Source: SVFI01 sp964519385
GTDB lineage: Bacteria; Bacillota; Clostridia; Lachnospirales; Lachnospiraceae
Length of the DNA stretch: 64,000 nt
Direction: 5' to 3'
Assembly (NCBI GenBank): GCA_964519385.1
Contig: CAZFLR010000009.1
Span: forward strand, 1 to 64,000
The position numbers and the translations under genes are program-made. Under the pieces are notes generated by a model. It saw nothing but the letters and a program-made list of their open reading frames with translations, did no database searches and had not been told where the DNA came from. Below, piece after piece: positions 50,591 through 61,007 of the stretch. The first letter of the stretch is position 1; each line of letters starts with the position of its first letter.

Positions 50591-53500
50591 TTAATCCAGA
50601 TCAAGAAGGTCTGTCTTGGTAATCGTAAGCTCGCTGTAGCCTTCACCCGGAATATCCGTCACAATCGGTAATCCTGTCTGTGATGACTCCGTAATGACAC
50701 GCGTACTTGCTTTAACATAAATCGTGAACTGTGAGCTTTCATCCAGAATAGACATCGGAAGATAGAATCCGTAGGTCACTCCGCTTTCCATAAAGGAAAG
50801 TGCTTTCGTCGTCGCATCCGGAGTTATCGTTGTCGCAAATCTTCCCTCGCTCACCTGATAGGTTAAAATATAATCCGTAATGTCTACAACCGGAACTTCC
50901 GTGTTGTTGATATTAATCTTGGATACCGGCAATGTATTATCGGCATAGTTCTGGCCGCTGCTGTTCTTACCATTTTCAAGCTTATATTCTTTCTTTGCAG
51001 CATCATAATTATTGCCCTCAGCCTTCAGGTAATACTCAACCGTCATATACTTCTGTCCACGCACAAAGTTCGTGTCGCTGAGACGATAATATATCGGTGT
51101 TGCCAGACTTATATTGGTATCTGTTCTCAGTGTTGCCGTCTTTGATGCAGCATCGTAAACGTTAGGATTTACGAAATGGTACATGTAAGTACCGTCCGCC
51201 TTACGCAATACAGAGGAATCAATGACTCTTTCGCCTGTCACATTCTCATCATACGGAACAGACACACTTGTAATCGGTGCATCATCCGCATCCGGTGCAG
51301 TCTCATAAAATCCTGCTGTCGGAGCTGTCTGCTCAGCATTAAACGCTGCAAATAAAGTATTTACGAAAAGCTGTGCTTCATCGTCCGTAAACTCTGCCAG
51401 GTTTCTGCCATCGCCGTAACCTGTGTAAGTAATATTTCCTTTATTGTATACATAGTAGCCGTCTGCCGGTACCGGACCTGCAGCGTCATCTGCGTATGCA
51501 TCATAATCAGGTAATCCTCCCTGTATGGTTCCCGTCTTCTTTCCGAGTGCATACCATACAACGATATCCGTCTCACCGTCATTATCTTCATCGATATCAA
51601 GATCCAATGTCAAATGCTGTGCATGTGTCTGCTGTACTGCAAAACTGTTCGGAAGCAGATACGGATAAGAAGTAATCTGTCCCTCATTAATCTTCTCTGC
51701 CTGATAAGAACCACGTCCGATTGCAGCATCGCCGTTACCGTATGGTACCTTGTCAGAATTGAGCCACTTGTTTCCATTCTCCTGGAAGCCCTCCAGAGTA
51801 TAATTTGAAATACCCTGCGTCTGCTTTGCTGTCATCTCACGCGCTTTTCCGTCCTCGAATGACGGCTGATATGCCACCGTCTTTCCTGTAGCTTCCATCA
51901 GTGAAAGAACATCACCGTTCGCGCTTCTTGTATACGCCACACCGGAATGCAGATAGGCTTTACCCGTCGTATCAATCTTCTTGGCAATCAGGTCTTTAAA
52001 TGTAACTCCGTCCTCTGCCACGCGGATATTCAGAGTAACACCGTACTTATCTGCTCCCATCATATTTCTGAGATATGCACTCTGGTTATGTGTTGCATTA
52101 TAGTGCATAAAGTCATGTGCCATAAGTACAGGCTTTTCACTCTCGATAAAGGCTTTCAGTGCTTTTACCGCATTGTCGTCATCAATTGACTCATAATTAT
52201 CTCCGTATCCGAAGACAAGCATATTCGCACCGACAACATCATCCGTCTCCGCCGTCGTATCTTCGCCTGCAATAATCAGCGTATCAAAATACTCAAGTGC
52301 GTATTCTTCCACAGACTTCTTGCCGTTTACCTTGTAAGCATTCCATGCATCATTAAAGTCTTTTACAAACTCACCGGAGGTCATCGTTCTGAATACAACC
52401 TTATAACCCGGAACAGCATTTAAATACTGTGCAAATTTTGAATTCGGGTCTTCTGCCTGCTTCTCCAGAAGAAGGGTTCCTCCCTCTTTTGAAATCTGAA
52501 GAATCTTAATTACCTTATCCTGACCCTTATTCTTTACAACCGTATTTCCCTGCTCGGAAACATGTACGTTCGGGTCGCTCACTGACTGGATATTAAGCTT
52601 CCACTGCAGATATCCGCTGAAGCTGTCATCCAGCTCTCTTGTCATCTGATACTCAACATCCTTGTTAAGCAGATAATTATTGCCCGCATCACGAGGTGCT
52701 TCCTGTCCGCTGGCCTTAACAACTATCTGGATATCACGCACATTTTCCGCGATTTCCGAATATTTACCATCCTTATTTACATCAATGTAAAGTGACGGAA
52801 TATAAGTCGGATTCACCTCGGCTGTTGAAGCCAGAGACGAAATCACGAATTCATACACAAGCTTTCTCTTTCCGCCTGACTCCTCACTAAGATAGGTAAT
52901 GGAAGCCGGGTCAAGAACCGTTGTATCTGCCTGATAGCTGTACGAATACGCTTCCGGCTGCTTCGTCATTGTCAAAGCAAGCTTCTCAGTTGCAATATAC
53001 TGCTCGATATCTGTCTTGGTGACTGAACCTGCATCAAGGTCACCCACACTTACCAGATTATTGTATACCTGATAGGTTTCATTGGTTTCCTGAGACGCAT
53101 TCTCATACTGTCCTGTGGTATAGTTAAACAGATATCCCTGCGAGAATTTCAAAAACTCATACATATAAGATGAAGTATCTACTCTTCCGTGATCCACCGT
53201 ATCACTATTGTTTAACGAAAGTGCGGATGGATTAATCTTAACGACACCTGCAGAATTGCGTGCCATCAAATCGCCTTCCACTATGACCAGACCGTTTGCC
53301 TGCAGATATTTTTCCAGCTTCTGCAGCTTATCTTTTGTCAGGTCACGTCCGTTAAATCTTGATTCCAAAGTATCAATATCCAGATGTCCGGCTAAATCCG
53401 CCTGCGTATCACGCTCCTTTGTCATCACTGTATCACCGATATTGTAATATACCATACCGTTCATGTTAGTATCTTCATATACCGGAAGCATCATTGTTGT

Positions 53501-55411
53501 GCTCTTGGTATCACTGTATACATCACCGTCTTTTGCCCTTGTTGTAAGGTCTGCAAGACTATACAGCTTTCCGGTCTCACTACCTATGTAGATGATATCA
53601 TAGCTTTCAACGAGATCATCATTCTTACCGTTAAACTCATCAATCGTCATAGAAGTAAATTGGATATACTCCGCCTTATCATCATAGTAGTTATTGAGAT
53701 AATTCATGACAAACTCGTCACGGTTCTTCTTTATCTTGCTGTTTTCATCAAGATAACCATACTCCTCACAGCCTCTCGTCTCATTAAAGAGGAAGGAGGT
53801 TACCGGCTGAATCTCCAGAACATTCAAGCTGGTCTTTACGATTGTCAGCGGATTACCGTCACTGATGAGAATATACTGAATCACTACTGCCGGTGTTACG
53901 GATGGCAGCATCGTTCCTGTTGTCGAATTCTTATTCGTTGCAACAATATAGTTGAGCACGGCCGAAAAGCCGTTCTGTGTCACATCTGTCTTGTATGCAC
54001 TGTTAAAATCACCATTGGCAAAAATATCGCCCGCATCAATCATGGACTTCGGATCATCAAAATCGCTCATATGATGATTGTAAACATACACATTTCCGGT
54101 AACAAAATTTCCGTTTGCCCCCGTCATCATGGAAGCCTTTAAGTCCTTCAGTACCTTATCATCCATGAAGCTGACGTTCTGCATCATATCCGGCTCATCC
54201 GCATCCGTGAATGCCACATCAGCGTACTCCGTGCGAATCTCACTCTGTGACTCTCTCCATAACAAAGCAGCCAGCTTGGAGACATTGGTCTTTGCCGTTG
54301 CACTGTAGGATGCATAGTCCATCATGATTGCCTTGTGATTATTTACTTCCTGATTATAAATCTCTAACAGAACTTCTTCTGTAATATCATTTCCCTTCAG
54401 TTCAAAATCAATCGACTTTCCTGAAATATAAACCAAATCTGCGGATGCAATCTGTGACGTTGTCACATCAGATGCCTTCACGGTATTATATGTAATCTGC
54501 TTATTTGCATACTTGGTTCTGCTTCCGAAGACATACTCTCTGAAGTAGTCGCTACTGTAGAAATATGCGTTGCTATCTTTCATATAGTAAAGTGCCTGAT
54601 CGGACAAGCCGTAATACTGCATCTTGCTTGTCACTGTCTCAGAGCGCGTAAACTTCAAATTACCGGAGCCTGACGGGTCAGCTACCGTAACATACGCAAA
54701 GCCTGTGTTTGAAGTCGGCAATGAAAGCTTCGTCAAATCAATATCCGTTACCGGAGTCAGTACCGTCGTGTATGTAGGAGTATTACCACTCACTCCATTA
54801 CCGCTGAGCGTACCGTTTCCGCTCACCTGCACCTGCTCCACCTTGCAAATTCTTCCGTCATCATCAATGGTATAACCGTCTGCTATATTGTAATCGCCGG
54901 CTGCCACCTCGTACACACCCTTTACATAGGAGTTCGGGTACGGAACAGCACTTTCTGCCGTCGCAAAATTCGAGAAAACCGCGATGCCGGTTCCGTTTCT
55001 CATCGCATAAATTGGATAGGCCCCGACACCATCCGCTCCGGTGGCCTTAATCAAACCGTAGGTACGCAGATTATACAGCGCATCCGGATATCTTGCATCA
55101 TCCCTGCTGGTAAAAATCGGAGAATGCACCGTTCCATAGGTTACATTGGTCGGAGATTCCATACGACTGCCACTTTGTAAAAAATATCCCATTTCTTTTG
55201 AGGCCTCAGCATTATCCGGCACAATTTCAAGGATACTGAACTTAAAACTGTTTCCCGTATGCGGATACTTCTCCGTAATCTTGTCAAACACACGGATATC
55301 CGCTTCCACCTCTCGCATGCTTTGCATGGAACCGACAAAGAACACAATGACTGCCATCGCAAATCCAACGCTGCCCATTATTATTTTTTTCAGCTTATTT
55401 TTCTTTTTCAT
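50591..55411 (-). CDS. Giant secreted/anchored protein, DUF5057-like, candidate pilus tip protein
   Basis: 1606 residues with an N-terminal signal-anchor (9-28). I see three related alpha/beta modules. Each has a leading strand (FSILEIVP at 58, NVLEIQP at 530, IKILQIS at 968), a middle strand (DLVYISGKS at 325, YDIIYIGSETG at 604, FDTLIIAGEDT at 1042) and a third strand (AIMMDYASYS at 361, GLVIVEGDLM at 707, KPVLMAHDFM at 1093). Calcium-type loops occur at 877-886 (DVNKDGKYSE) and 1272-1282 (DIDEDNDGETD). The C-terminal 250 residues look beta-rich. No sortase motif or von Willebrand MIDAS is seen. It is the last gene of the pilin operon, as pilY1 is in Gram-negatives. DUF5057 membership is from memory of similar Lachnospiraceae proteins; the function is unproven. 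Confidence 0.7.
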   Translation of the reverse strand: MKKKNKLKKIIMGSVGFAMAVIVFFVGSMQSMREVEADIRVFDKITEKYPHTGNSFKFSILEIVPDNAEASKEMGYFLQSGSRMESPTNVTYGTVHSPIFTSRDDARYPDALYNLRTYGLIKATGADGVGAYPIYAMRNGTGIAVFSNFATAESAVPYPNSYVKGVYEVAAGDYNIADGYTIDDDGRICKVEQVQVSGNGTLSGNGVSGNTPTYTTVLTPVTDIDLTKLSLPTSNTGFAYVTVADPSGSGNLKFTRSETVTSKMQYYGLSDQALYYMKDSNAYFYSSDYFREYVFGSRTKYANKQITYNTVKASDVTTSQIASADLVYISGKSIDFELKGNDITEEVLLEIYNQEVNNHKAIMMDYASYSATAKTNVSKLAALLWRESQSEIRTEYADVAFTDADEPDMMQNVSFMDDKVLKDLKASMMTGANGNFVTGNVYVYNHHMSDFDDPKSMIDAGDIFANGDFNSAYKTDVTQNGFSAVLNYIVATNKNSTTGTMLPSVTPAVVIQYILISDGNPLTIVKTSLNVLEIQPVTSFLFNETRGCEEYGYLDENSKIKKNRDEFVMNYLNNYYDDKAEYIQFTSMTIDEFNGKNDDLVESYDIIYIGSETGKLYSLADLTTRAKDGDVYSDTKSTTMMLPVYEDTNMNGMVYYNIGDTVMTKERDTQADLAGHLDIDTLESRFNGRDLTKDKLQKLEKYLQANGLVIVEGDLMARNSAGVVKINPSALSLNNSDTVDHGRVDTSSYMYEFLKFSQGYLFNYTTGQYENASQETNETYQVYNNLVSVGDLDAGSVTKTDIEQYIATEKLALTMTKQPEAYSYSYQADTTVLDPASITYLSEESGGKRKLVYEFVISSLASTAEVNPTYIPSLYIDVNKDGKYSEIAENVRDIQIVVKASGQEAPRDAGNNYLLNKDVEYQMTRELDDSFSGYLQWKLNIQSVSDPNVHVSEQGNTVVKNKGQDKVIKILQISKEGGTLLLEKQAEDPNSKFAQYLNAVPGYKVVFRTMTSGEFVKDFNDAWNAYKVNGKKSVEEYALEYFDTLIIAGEDTTAETDDVVGANMLVFGYGDNYESIDDDNAVKALKAFIESEKPVLMAHDFMHYNATHNQSAYLRNMMGADKYGVTLNIRVAEDGVTFKDLIAKKIDTTGKAYLHSGVAYTRSANGDVLSLMEATGKTVAYQPSFEDGKAREMTAKQTQGISNYTLEGFQENGNKWLNSDKVPYGNGDAAIGRGSYQAEKINEGQITSYPYLLPNSFAVQQTHAQHLTLDLDIDEDNDGETDIVVWYALGKKTGTIQGGLPDYDAYADDAAGPVPADGYYVYNKGNITYTGYGDGRNLAEFTDDEAQLFVNTLFAAFNAEQTAPTAGFYETAPDADDAPITSVSVPYDENVTGERVIDSSVLRKADGTYMYHFVNPNVYDAASKTATLRTDTNISLATPIYYRLSDTNFVRGQKYMTVEYYLKAEGNNYDAAKKEYKLENGKNSSGQNYADNTLPVSKININNTEVPVVDITDYILTYQVSEGRFATTITPDATTKALSFMESGVTYGFYLPMSILDESSQFTIYVKASTRVITESSQTGLPIVTDIPGEGYSELTITKTDLLDLD

Positions 55412-55451
55412 ATCTTCTCTCCAATACAGAACCGACTATATTTCATCGGAA

Positions 55452-57947
55452 TTAATCTGCCCACACATTGTATGTCGGACGATACGTGTATGTTTTTCCG
55501 CCGTATTTACAATAATATTTATTTCCGGCTTTGTTGATTTTTGCCTTGACAGCATTGCCATCGGTATCTAAGCCTGATACTTCCACGGTTGAACCGCTCT
55601 CAATCGCAGCCTTCTCGGAAGCAGACCAGCTAAGCGCACCGGATGCCTCCGGTCCTGCAATATAGACACCTTTTCCCTCAATATTGGCTATCAGCACCTT
55701 ATAATTCGTGTAAGAATTTGCACTCGGACTCGTCTGACTGATGGAATAATAGTCATTTGCCGTAAGTCTCATTGTCACCGGTTCTGTCAGATACTTCTTC
55801 TGCGCGGAGGCTGTCTTGGCAGTCAGTTGAACCGTCGCTGTATCCACATATTTATTCGTATCACCGTAGGAGCTGGACATACCAACCTCAAAGTATGCAT
55901 GTGTTGAGCCTTTTCCCGGCTCCAGCAGGTTGTTATGCATATCATCAAGATAGGTTCCGAAATAGTAGGTTCCTTTTCTAGGTGAAATAATATTGTAATA
56001 TGCTGTCTTTACCGAAACCGACTTCGATTTTCCTTTTTCAACTACAATTACGTCACTCGTCGGAGAAATCTTGGTTGTCGTAACCGGTAAAGGAACATAC
56101 TTCAAATCTCCCGAAATGGCATTTTTACCATCTGCATTCTTTCCGTGAAATACTTCCTTATTTTCCTGCGCTTCCACAATATCTTCATATTTCCACGCCT
56201 CCTGACCATCCATACACAGATTTCCGTAATTGTCATAATATGCGATGGTTATATGTATCGTAACACCGCCGCCATAAAACTGATTTCTCTGATCTCCCGA
56301 ATAAGCAAAGGAATCATAATCGATATACAGACGCCAGCGTCCTTCTGAATCTCTTACCACTTTAATCTTATCTGTTGAAAGACCTACATTATCAGAACCG
56401 TCTACTTTCGTTACCACAAGAAATACAAGCTCGCCTACAGGTATCTGATCCTCCTGTCCCTCTCTATGCGTTCCCTTCAGCAACGCTCCCATATCCGTAT
56501 AGTAACCACGGCTGTAGAAGCCATCGCCGTCTCCTGAAGAAGAAGGTGCGATACCGAATATATATTCACCCGAATATGTCGGGTCAAAAACCGAAGTTGC
56601 TACAACCTTAAACAACTGTCCGTTGGCAACCGCCGTTCCGAAGGACACCGTATTGGTCGTAGAAGTTGTTGTTATGTCTGTCTGAAGGGATGCCAGGGAT
56701 TTATTCGTACACTCATCCCATCCGCCGGCTGCATTGCTGACGTAAAGCTTCCATGTCAGTCCTCCGCCGTATGCGATGTTGCTGGATAAGATAGAAGCAT
56801 TCAGTGTCATTGGATTATATTTTCCGTTGGAGCCGACATATGCATATCCCTGTGCCTGTGAAGACTCCTTACCGCCATATACGGTCTCATATTCATTCTT
56901 CCACTGTGTTGCACCGGAAAGAGCATTCAGCTTCACGGATTTAATACGTCTCAGGAACACATAAGCCTTTTTCGGTACTGCATCCACTGTTCCTGCAGGT
57001 GATGCGATTGATTTTGAAATCTCAATCTGGAAATTATCCACTGAGGAATCCTTGAATTTATAAGGCTGCCCTTCTTTCCATTCCAATTTAAATTTATCTG
57101 TCGGATCACTTTTCGGACCGACAAACAGCTTGTTGTCATACCCTGTCATCTTCCAGTTAACCTTATTGTCTGTAGTTGCGCCGACTGTAATTACCTCGGA
57201 AGTAAACTCAATTCCGTTATTCACCACTGTTCTTCTGTTTGCAGGGTCTATGGCATCCACATAATACCCGGTAACCTTATTATCCACAACGTCCATATAG
57301 ACAATCTTAGGTGTAACCTTCAAAACGATGTTTGCAGATGGTGTACTTGAATCTGACACCGTCGGTTTTCCCGCATACATCTTATTTCTCATCAGCACCT
57401 GATAATTACCGTTGTATTTCTTTTCTGCCTTATTATATTCCAAATCAAACCCAAGAATGTTTTCACTTTCAACACGTGATACATCCACTGAGAAATCATT
57501 TACGTTATTTCCAAGTAACGCATAAGTGATTGCTCCCCATGAACTCGTTGACGAATTATAAGTTCTCTCACCGAGAACAAGTTCCTTCGCCGACTTATTC
57601 AAAACCACCAAATACTGCTTCTCCACACCGTTATCAATAGAGTTTAACACAAGCAGCTTCTTAGCCGAAGAGTCATACTTTGCATCAATCGCTTCGGAAA
57701 AAACATCCTTTGCACTATAGGAATCAATGGCAATTTCTGAGATAGCATTCGCTACGAGCTGTGCCTCTGACTGAAGCTGTGCTTCAATACTCAGCCTATT
57801 GTATGTCTTGGAAGATGTCGCCATCATATATACAACTACTGCGGCTAAAATTCCCAAAATACCAATTGCCGTTAACAGCTCTATGAGAGTGAAACCTCCG
57901 CTATTCCGTTTTTTGTTCTTTGAAAATGCTATCATTCTCTTACCCAT
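55452..57947 (-). CDS. Giant type IV prepilin-like protein (PilW-like)
   Basis: 831 residues from the ATG at 57947, seven bases after AGGAG; a longer frame has no site. The prepilin signature GFTLIELLTAIGILGILAAV begins near residue 18, with cleavage after Gly and Glu at +5. The remaining 780 residues are beta-rich, with Ig-like segments such as TTKISPTSDVIVVEKGKSKS, which reads like a bacterial Ig-type domain. Ordinary minor pilins have 150-350 residues, so this is exceptional. It is followed after 40 bases by the 1606-residue gene. Confidence 0.85.
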   Translation of the reverse strand: MGKRMIAFSKNKKRNSGGFTLIELLTAIGILGILAAVVVYMMATSSKTYNRLSIEAQLQSEAQLVANAISEIAIDSYSAKDVFSEAIDAKYDSSAKKLLVLNSIDNGVEKQYLVVLNKSAKELVLGERTYNSSTSSWGAITYALLGNNVNDFSVDVSRVESENILGFDLEYNKAEKKYNGNYQVLMRNKMYAGKPTVSDSSTPSANIVLKVTPKIVYMDVVDNKVTGYYVDAIDPANRRTVVNNGIEFTSEVITVGATTDNKVNWKMTGYDNKLFVGPKSDPTDKFKLEWKEGQPYKFKDSSVDNFQIEISKSIASPAGTVDAVPKKAYVFLRRIKSVKLNALSGATQWKNEYETVYGGKESSQAQGYAYVGSNGKYNPMTLNASILSSNIAYGGGLTWKLYVSNAAGGWDECTNKSLASLQTDITTTSTTNTVSFGTAVANGQLFKVVATSVFDPTYSGEYIFGIAPSSSGDGDGFYSRGYYTDMGALLKGTHREGQEDQIPVGELVFLVVTKVDGSDNVGLSTDKIKVVRDSEGRWRLYIDYDSFAYSGDQRNQFYGGGVTIHITIAYYDNYGNLCMDGQEAWKYEDIVEAQENKEVFHGKNADGKNAISGDLKYVPLPVTTTKISPTSDVIVVEKGKSKSVSVKTAYYNIISPRKGTYYFGTYLDDMHNNLLEPGKGSTHAYFEVGMSSSYGDTNKYVDTATVQLTAKTASAQKKYLTEPVTMRLTANDYYSISQTSPSANSYTNYKVLIANIEGKGVYIAGPEASGALSWSASEKAAIESGSTVEVSGLDTDGNAVKAKINKAGNKYYCKYGGKTYTYRPTYNVWAD

Positions 57948-57985
57948 TTTTCTTCTCCTATCAACTACAGTCACTTAGCAGCCGG

Positions 57986-58507
57986 TTATTTCTGTTTTAC
58001 CTTTCCCGTTGCCGGAACAATATCAATATTATAGCTCTTTGTTCCGTTTGAAACATTAATCTGTGTAATATTGCATGTCACATTCGGACTTGAGGCCTCA
58101 CACAATGCCCCCGTGGAACGGTTAAAACAAAGACTTAGAGGATGTGTGGAATCCACCGTCACGTCCGTTCCGTTATTCACATATTTCACAGCCACACGGC
58201 CTTTGCTTACTTTTGTTGTCTCAGAATATGTGCTTCCTCCCGTTGCATTATATGTAACCTTTACATAAAACGCACTGTTTGAAGAGTCCTGATACAACTG
58301 CCATATTATGTCACCGTTCTGTTTTGCCTTACCAAGCGTTGTTACCTTGTTTGATGTCAGGCTGGAAGAAATTTTCTTTGAGCATTCTCTCGCACGATAT
58401 CCCGAAATCTGTCCGATACCATACATGCCGACTCCTGCCATAATCGCAACAATCGCAACAACAACTACTAATTCGATAAGTGACATTCCTGCATTTTTAT
58501 TTTTCAT
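57986..58507 (-). CDS. Type IV prepilin-like protein (FimU/GspH-like)
   Basis: 173 residues. The signature GMSLIELVVVVAIVAIMAGV begins near residue 6 (cleavage after Gly, Glu at +5). A single globular head of about 130 residues follows, the usual size for a minor pilin. It lies between the two giant pilin genes, the place fimU-like genes occupy in related operons. Confidence 0.88.
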   Translation of the reverse strand: MKNKNAGMSLIELVVVVAIVAIMAGVGMYGIGQISGYRARECSKKISSSLTSNKVTTLGKAKQNGDIIWQLYQDSSNSAFYVKVTYNATGGSTYSETTKVSKGRVAVKYVNNGTDVTVDSTHPLSLCFNRSTGALCEASSPNVTCNITQINVSNGTKSYNIDIVPATGKVKQK

Positions 58508-58517
58508 CCTGCACCGC

Positions 58518-60974
58518 CTATTCTTTCTTCCAGTTCTGGTAAGAAATCAGATCGCTGAGTAGAATCTTATCAGCACTTGTTCCGCCACCGGTAGCCATGT
58601 ATGAAGAGGCACCGTTTGCACCGAATACGTCATACGCATATAAAACATTTCCGCTGACATCGGTATTGCTGGTTCTTAACGCCTTCAGAGTCTCTGTCGG
58701 ATTATAGCTGACCTTGTTACAGCCTGAACATATATAGATATTGCCGCCTGCAATTGCAAGTCCTTCAAAATTCCTCGTCAGATAAATATCTCCCTCTGTC
58801 ACTATCAGCTTCGTTTTATCTCCGCCAAGACAGCCACTCGGATAAACCACATCCACTTTGGAAATTGTTGCATATACCGAACCGGTTGCATCCTTGAACT
58901 CTTTACCTTTCATCTTGGAAAGAGCTGTTGAATCCACAAGGGTATCAAATATCTCGGATGTTCTCTGTGCTGTCGTCATCTTTGAAGAATCCGGATCCAG
59001 AGAATGCATCAGTGCCATATAGGTTGCACTGTATTCTTCCTGACTGTCTCCCATCTGAATGTACTTCTGGGAATCAAGTGCGTTATTTTCAATAAATGTC
59101 AGTTCATTTGAAGAAGATAACGTAAACGCATTTCCCGCAAGAGTCAGATAGTTACTGCTCATACTATTGTTCCATTTCATGGTATCAATGTATGATTTTA
59201 CATATTCTTTAATGCCTTCCTTATCATAATCATAATATGCTTTGTAGAAGGCATTTGCCATAACACTGTCACCGCCGAAATCCAAATACAGATATACAAG
59301 CACACTACCGTTTACTCTACGATAAACTGCCTTGTAATCATTTGTATAGTTGGTTCCGCCGAGTTTATTCCAAAGAGCTGCCAGTCTTACAGGCTCATAC
59401 TTTTTCTTCATTACGGTATTGCCCTGCGCATCTTTAATCTCTTTTCCGTTTGAATCAAGCTCAGGCTCCGTTGTCTCTGTATCTGTCAGCTTCTTATATT
59501 CTTCGTAAGTCATCGGGTTCTTTGCGATTTCCTGCATTTCCGTTCCGGCAATATATCCGATACATTCTGACGGAACCATATAGAATAACTGGTTAGCCTT
59601 CACTGAAATAGACTCACCCATAAGGATATCTGCATTGTTCTGGGAAATTGTGTCAGCCGTTGCCTTATAAGCTGTGGCCGCATCATTCATAATTTCCTCA
59701 TACTTGTCATAATCTCCGATTTTATCCGTACCTGCAGTAATCGTTGTTGTCGGATCTACATCCGTAATTCCTGCAGCCGTATAAGCAAGACGATCCTTGT
59801 CTGCATCATAACGCTTTGCACCGACATATGCATGACCTGACAGGAGAAGTTCATCCAGATTGCTGAAATCAAGCTTGGTATCCCCGCCGTTAATCAGAAT
59901 AGAACTGCTTCCGTCCGCATAATCTCCCGCGTTACCGTATCCACGATATTTTCCCTTGAGCGTAACATCAGAAGCTCTTCCGGAAATATCGAGGTCATCA
60001 GCGACATACATAATACCATCCATATTAATTTTTGATGAATTTACATTGATGTTTTCTACATATGTATCAAAAGAGTCATCTACAGTCAGACCGCTTGATG
60101 CCACAGATGCGTTTGAAACATTGATTGAATCCGCAATCAGATTATATCTCTTCGTTGCCGGATCCGTTGCTTCCTTAACAAACTCCATTGACTGCTGATT
60201 TGCAAGCATAACTCCGTCATATCCGCCAAATACATTTCCTGTAATTTCAACCTTACTTCCGGTACTTACTCCGGCCGGTGCACTTGTCGGTTTTACAATA
60301 TCATTTACCAGAGAATCATTGGCAACCAGAGAGAAGTTCTCGATTGTCATCTTCATTGCCTGCTGTGCAAAATCAATATCAGGGATTGCAAGTCTCACAT
60401 CCGTATTGATGATGGATACATATCCCTTATTATCCGTATATACAATATAAAGATCTTCAAGTGTCACATAACCTGAGGCTGAAGCATCCACAAATGTATA
60501 ATTGCCATCCTCTGCAACCAGGTATGCTCCCTCTGCACCCAGCGTAGGCGCAATCATAACACCTTCATTGGTCCACATCTGTTTCAGGTGGTTCAAATCC
60601 CATTTATTCGCTGCACCGGATTGCAGGATTCTGTCCTTCAGCTCCGTTACATAAGCTGATTTAAAAGTTACTGTCATAGCATCGGTAGACAGGTCGGAAG
60701 AGCTCTGCATCGTCTTAACATAAGCAGCCGCCATACTGTCAGATATATCGTGCTGAAGACCTGCATTGATTACATCCAATGCATATTCCGCTGAATAGAA
60801 GTTATCCTTCGCGATTTTGTCGCTCGTTTTCATCAAATAATTGCAATACGCCATATAGAGAATCATTGCAACAAGCATTCCGATGAAAGCAATCGCCACG
60901 ATAACCAGCACAATTGCAGCACCCTTATTATCCTTTTTTCTTTTCTGAATCTCATCCCTAAATTTTGAAAACAT
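58518..60974 (-). CDS. Giant PilX-like prepilin-like protein lacking Glu5
   Basis: 818 residues from the ATG at 60974 with AAAGGAAG upstream. The N-terminus is positive, then KGAAIVLVIVAIAFIGMLVA, a PilX/GspK-type membrane helix with Gly before the cleavage site but no Glu at +5. FYSAEYALDVINAGLQ after it matches the PilX_N pattern. The 750-residue remainder has beta-helix-like parts (VSNASVASSGLTVDD, MYVADDLDISGRASDVTLKG). GspK also lacks Glu5 and sits at the tip, so a tip position is a fair inference. Confidence 0.75.
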   Translation of the reverse strand: MFSKFRDEIQKRKKDNKGAAIVLVIVAIAFIGMLVAMILYMAYCNYLMKTSDKIAKDNFYSAEYALDVINAGLQHDISDSMAAAYVKTMQSSSDLSTDAMTVTFKSAYVTELKDRILQSGAANKWDLNHLKQMWTNEGVMIAPTLGAEGAYLVAEDGNYTFVDASASGYVTLEDLYIVYTDNKGYVSIINTDVRLAIPDIDFAQQAMKMTIENFSLVANDSLVNDIVKPTSAPAGVSTGSKVEITGNVFGGYDGVMLANQQSMEFVKEATDPATKRYNLIADSINVSNASVASSGLTVDDSFDTYVENINVNSSKINMDGIMYVADDLDISGRASDVTLKGKYRGYGNAGDYADGSSSILINGGDTKLDFSNLDELLLSGHAYVGAKRYDADKDRLAYTAAGITDVDPTTTITAGTDKIGDYDKYEEIMNDAATAYKATADTISQNNADILMGESISVKANQLFYMVPSECIGYIAGTEMQEIAKNPMTYEEYKKLTDTETTEPELDSNGKEIKDAQGNTVMKKKYEPVRLAALWNKLGGTNYTNDYKAVYRRVNGSVLVYLYLDFGGDSVMANAFYKAYYDYDKEGIKEYVKSYIDTMKWNNSMSSNYLTLAGNAFTLSSSNELTFIENNALDSQKYIQMGDSQEEYSATYMALMHSLDPDSSKMTTAQRTSEIFDTLVDSTALSKMKGKEFKDATGSVYATISKVDVVYPSGCLGGDKTKLIVTEGDIYLTRNFEGLAIAGGNIYICSGCNKVSYNPTETLKALRTSNTDVSGNVLYAYDVFGANGASSYMATGGGTSADKILLSDLISYQNWKKE

Positions 60975-61007
60975 CGAATGCTCTTCCTTTCTGTTTCCCA
61001 TGATCTG

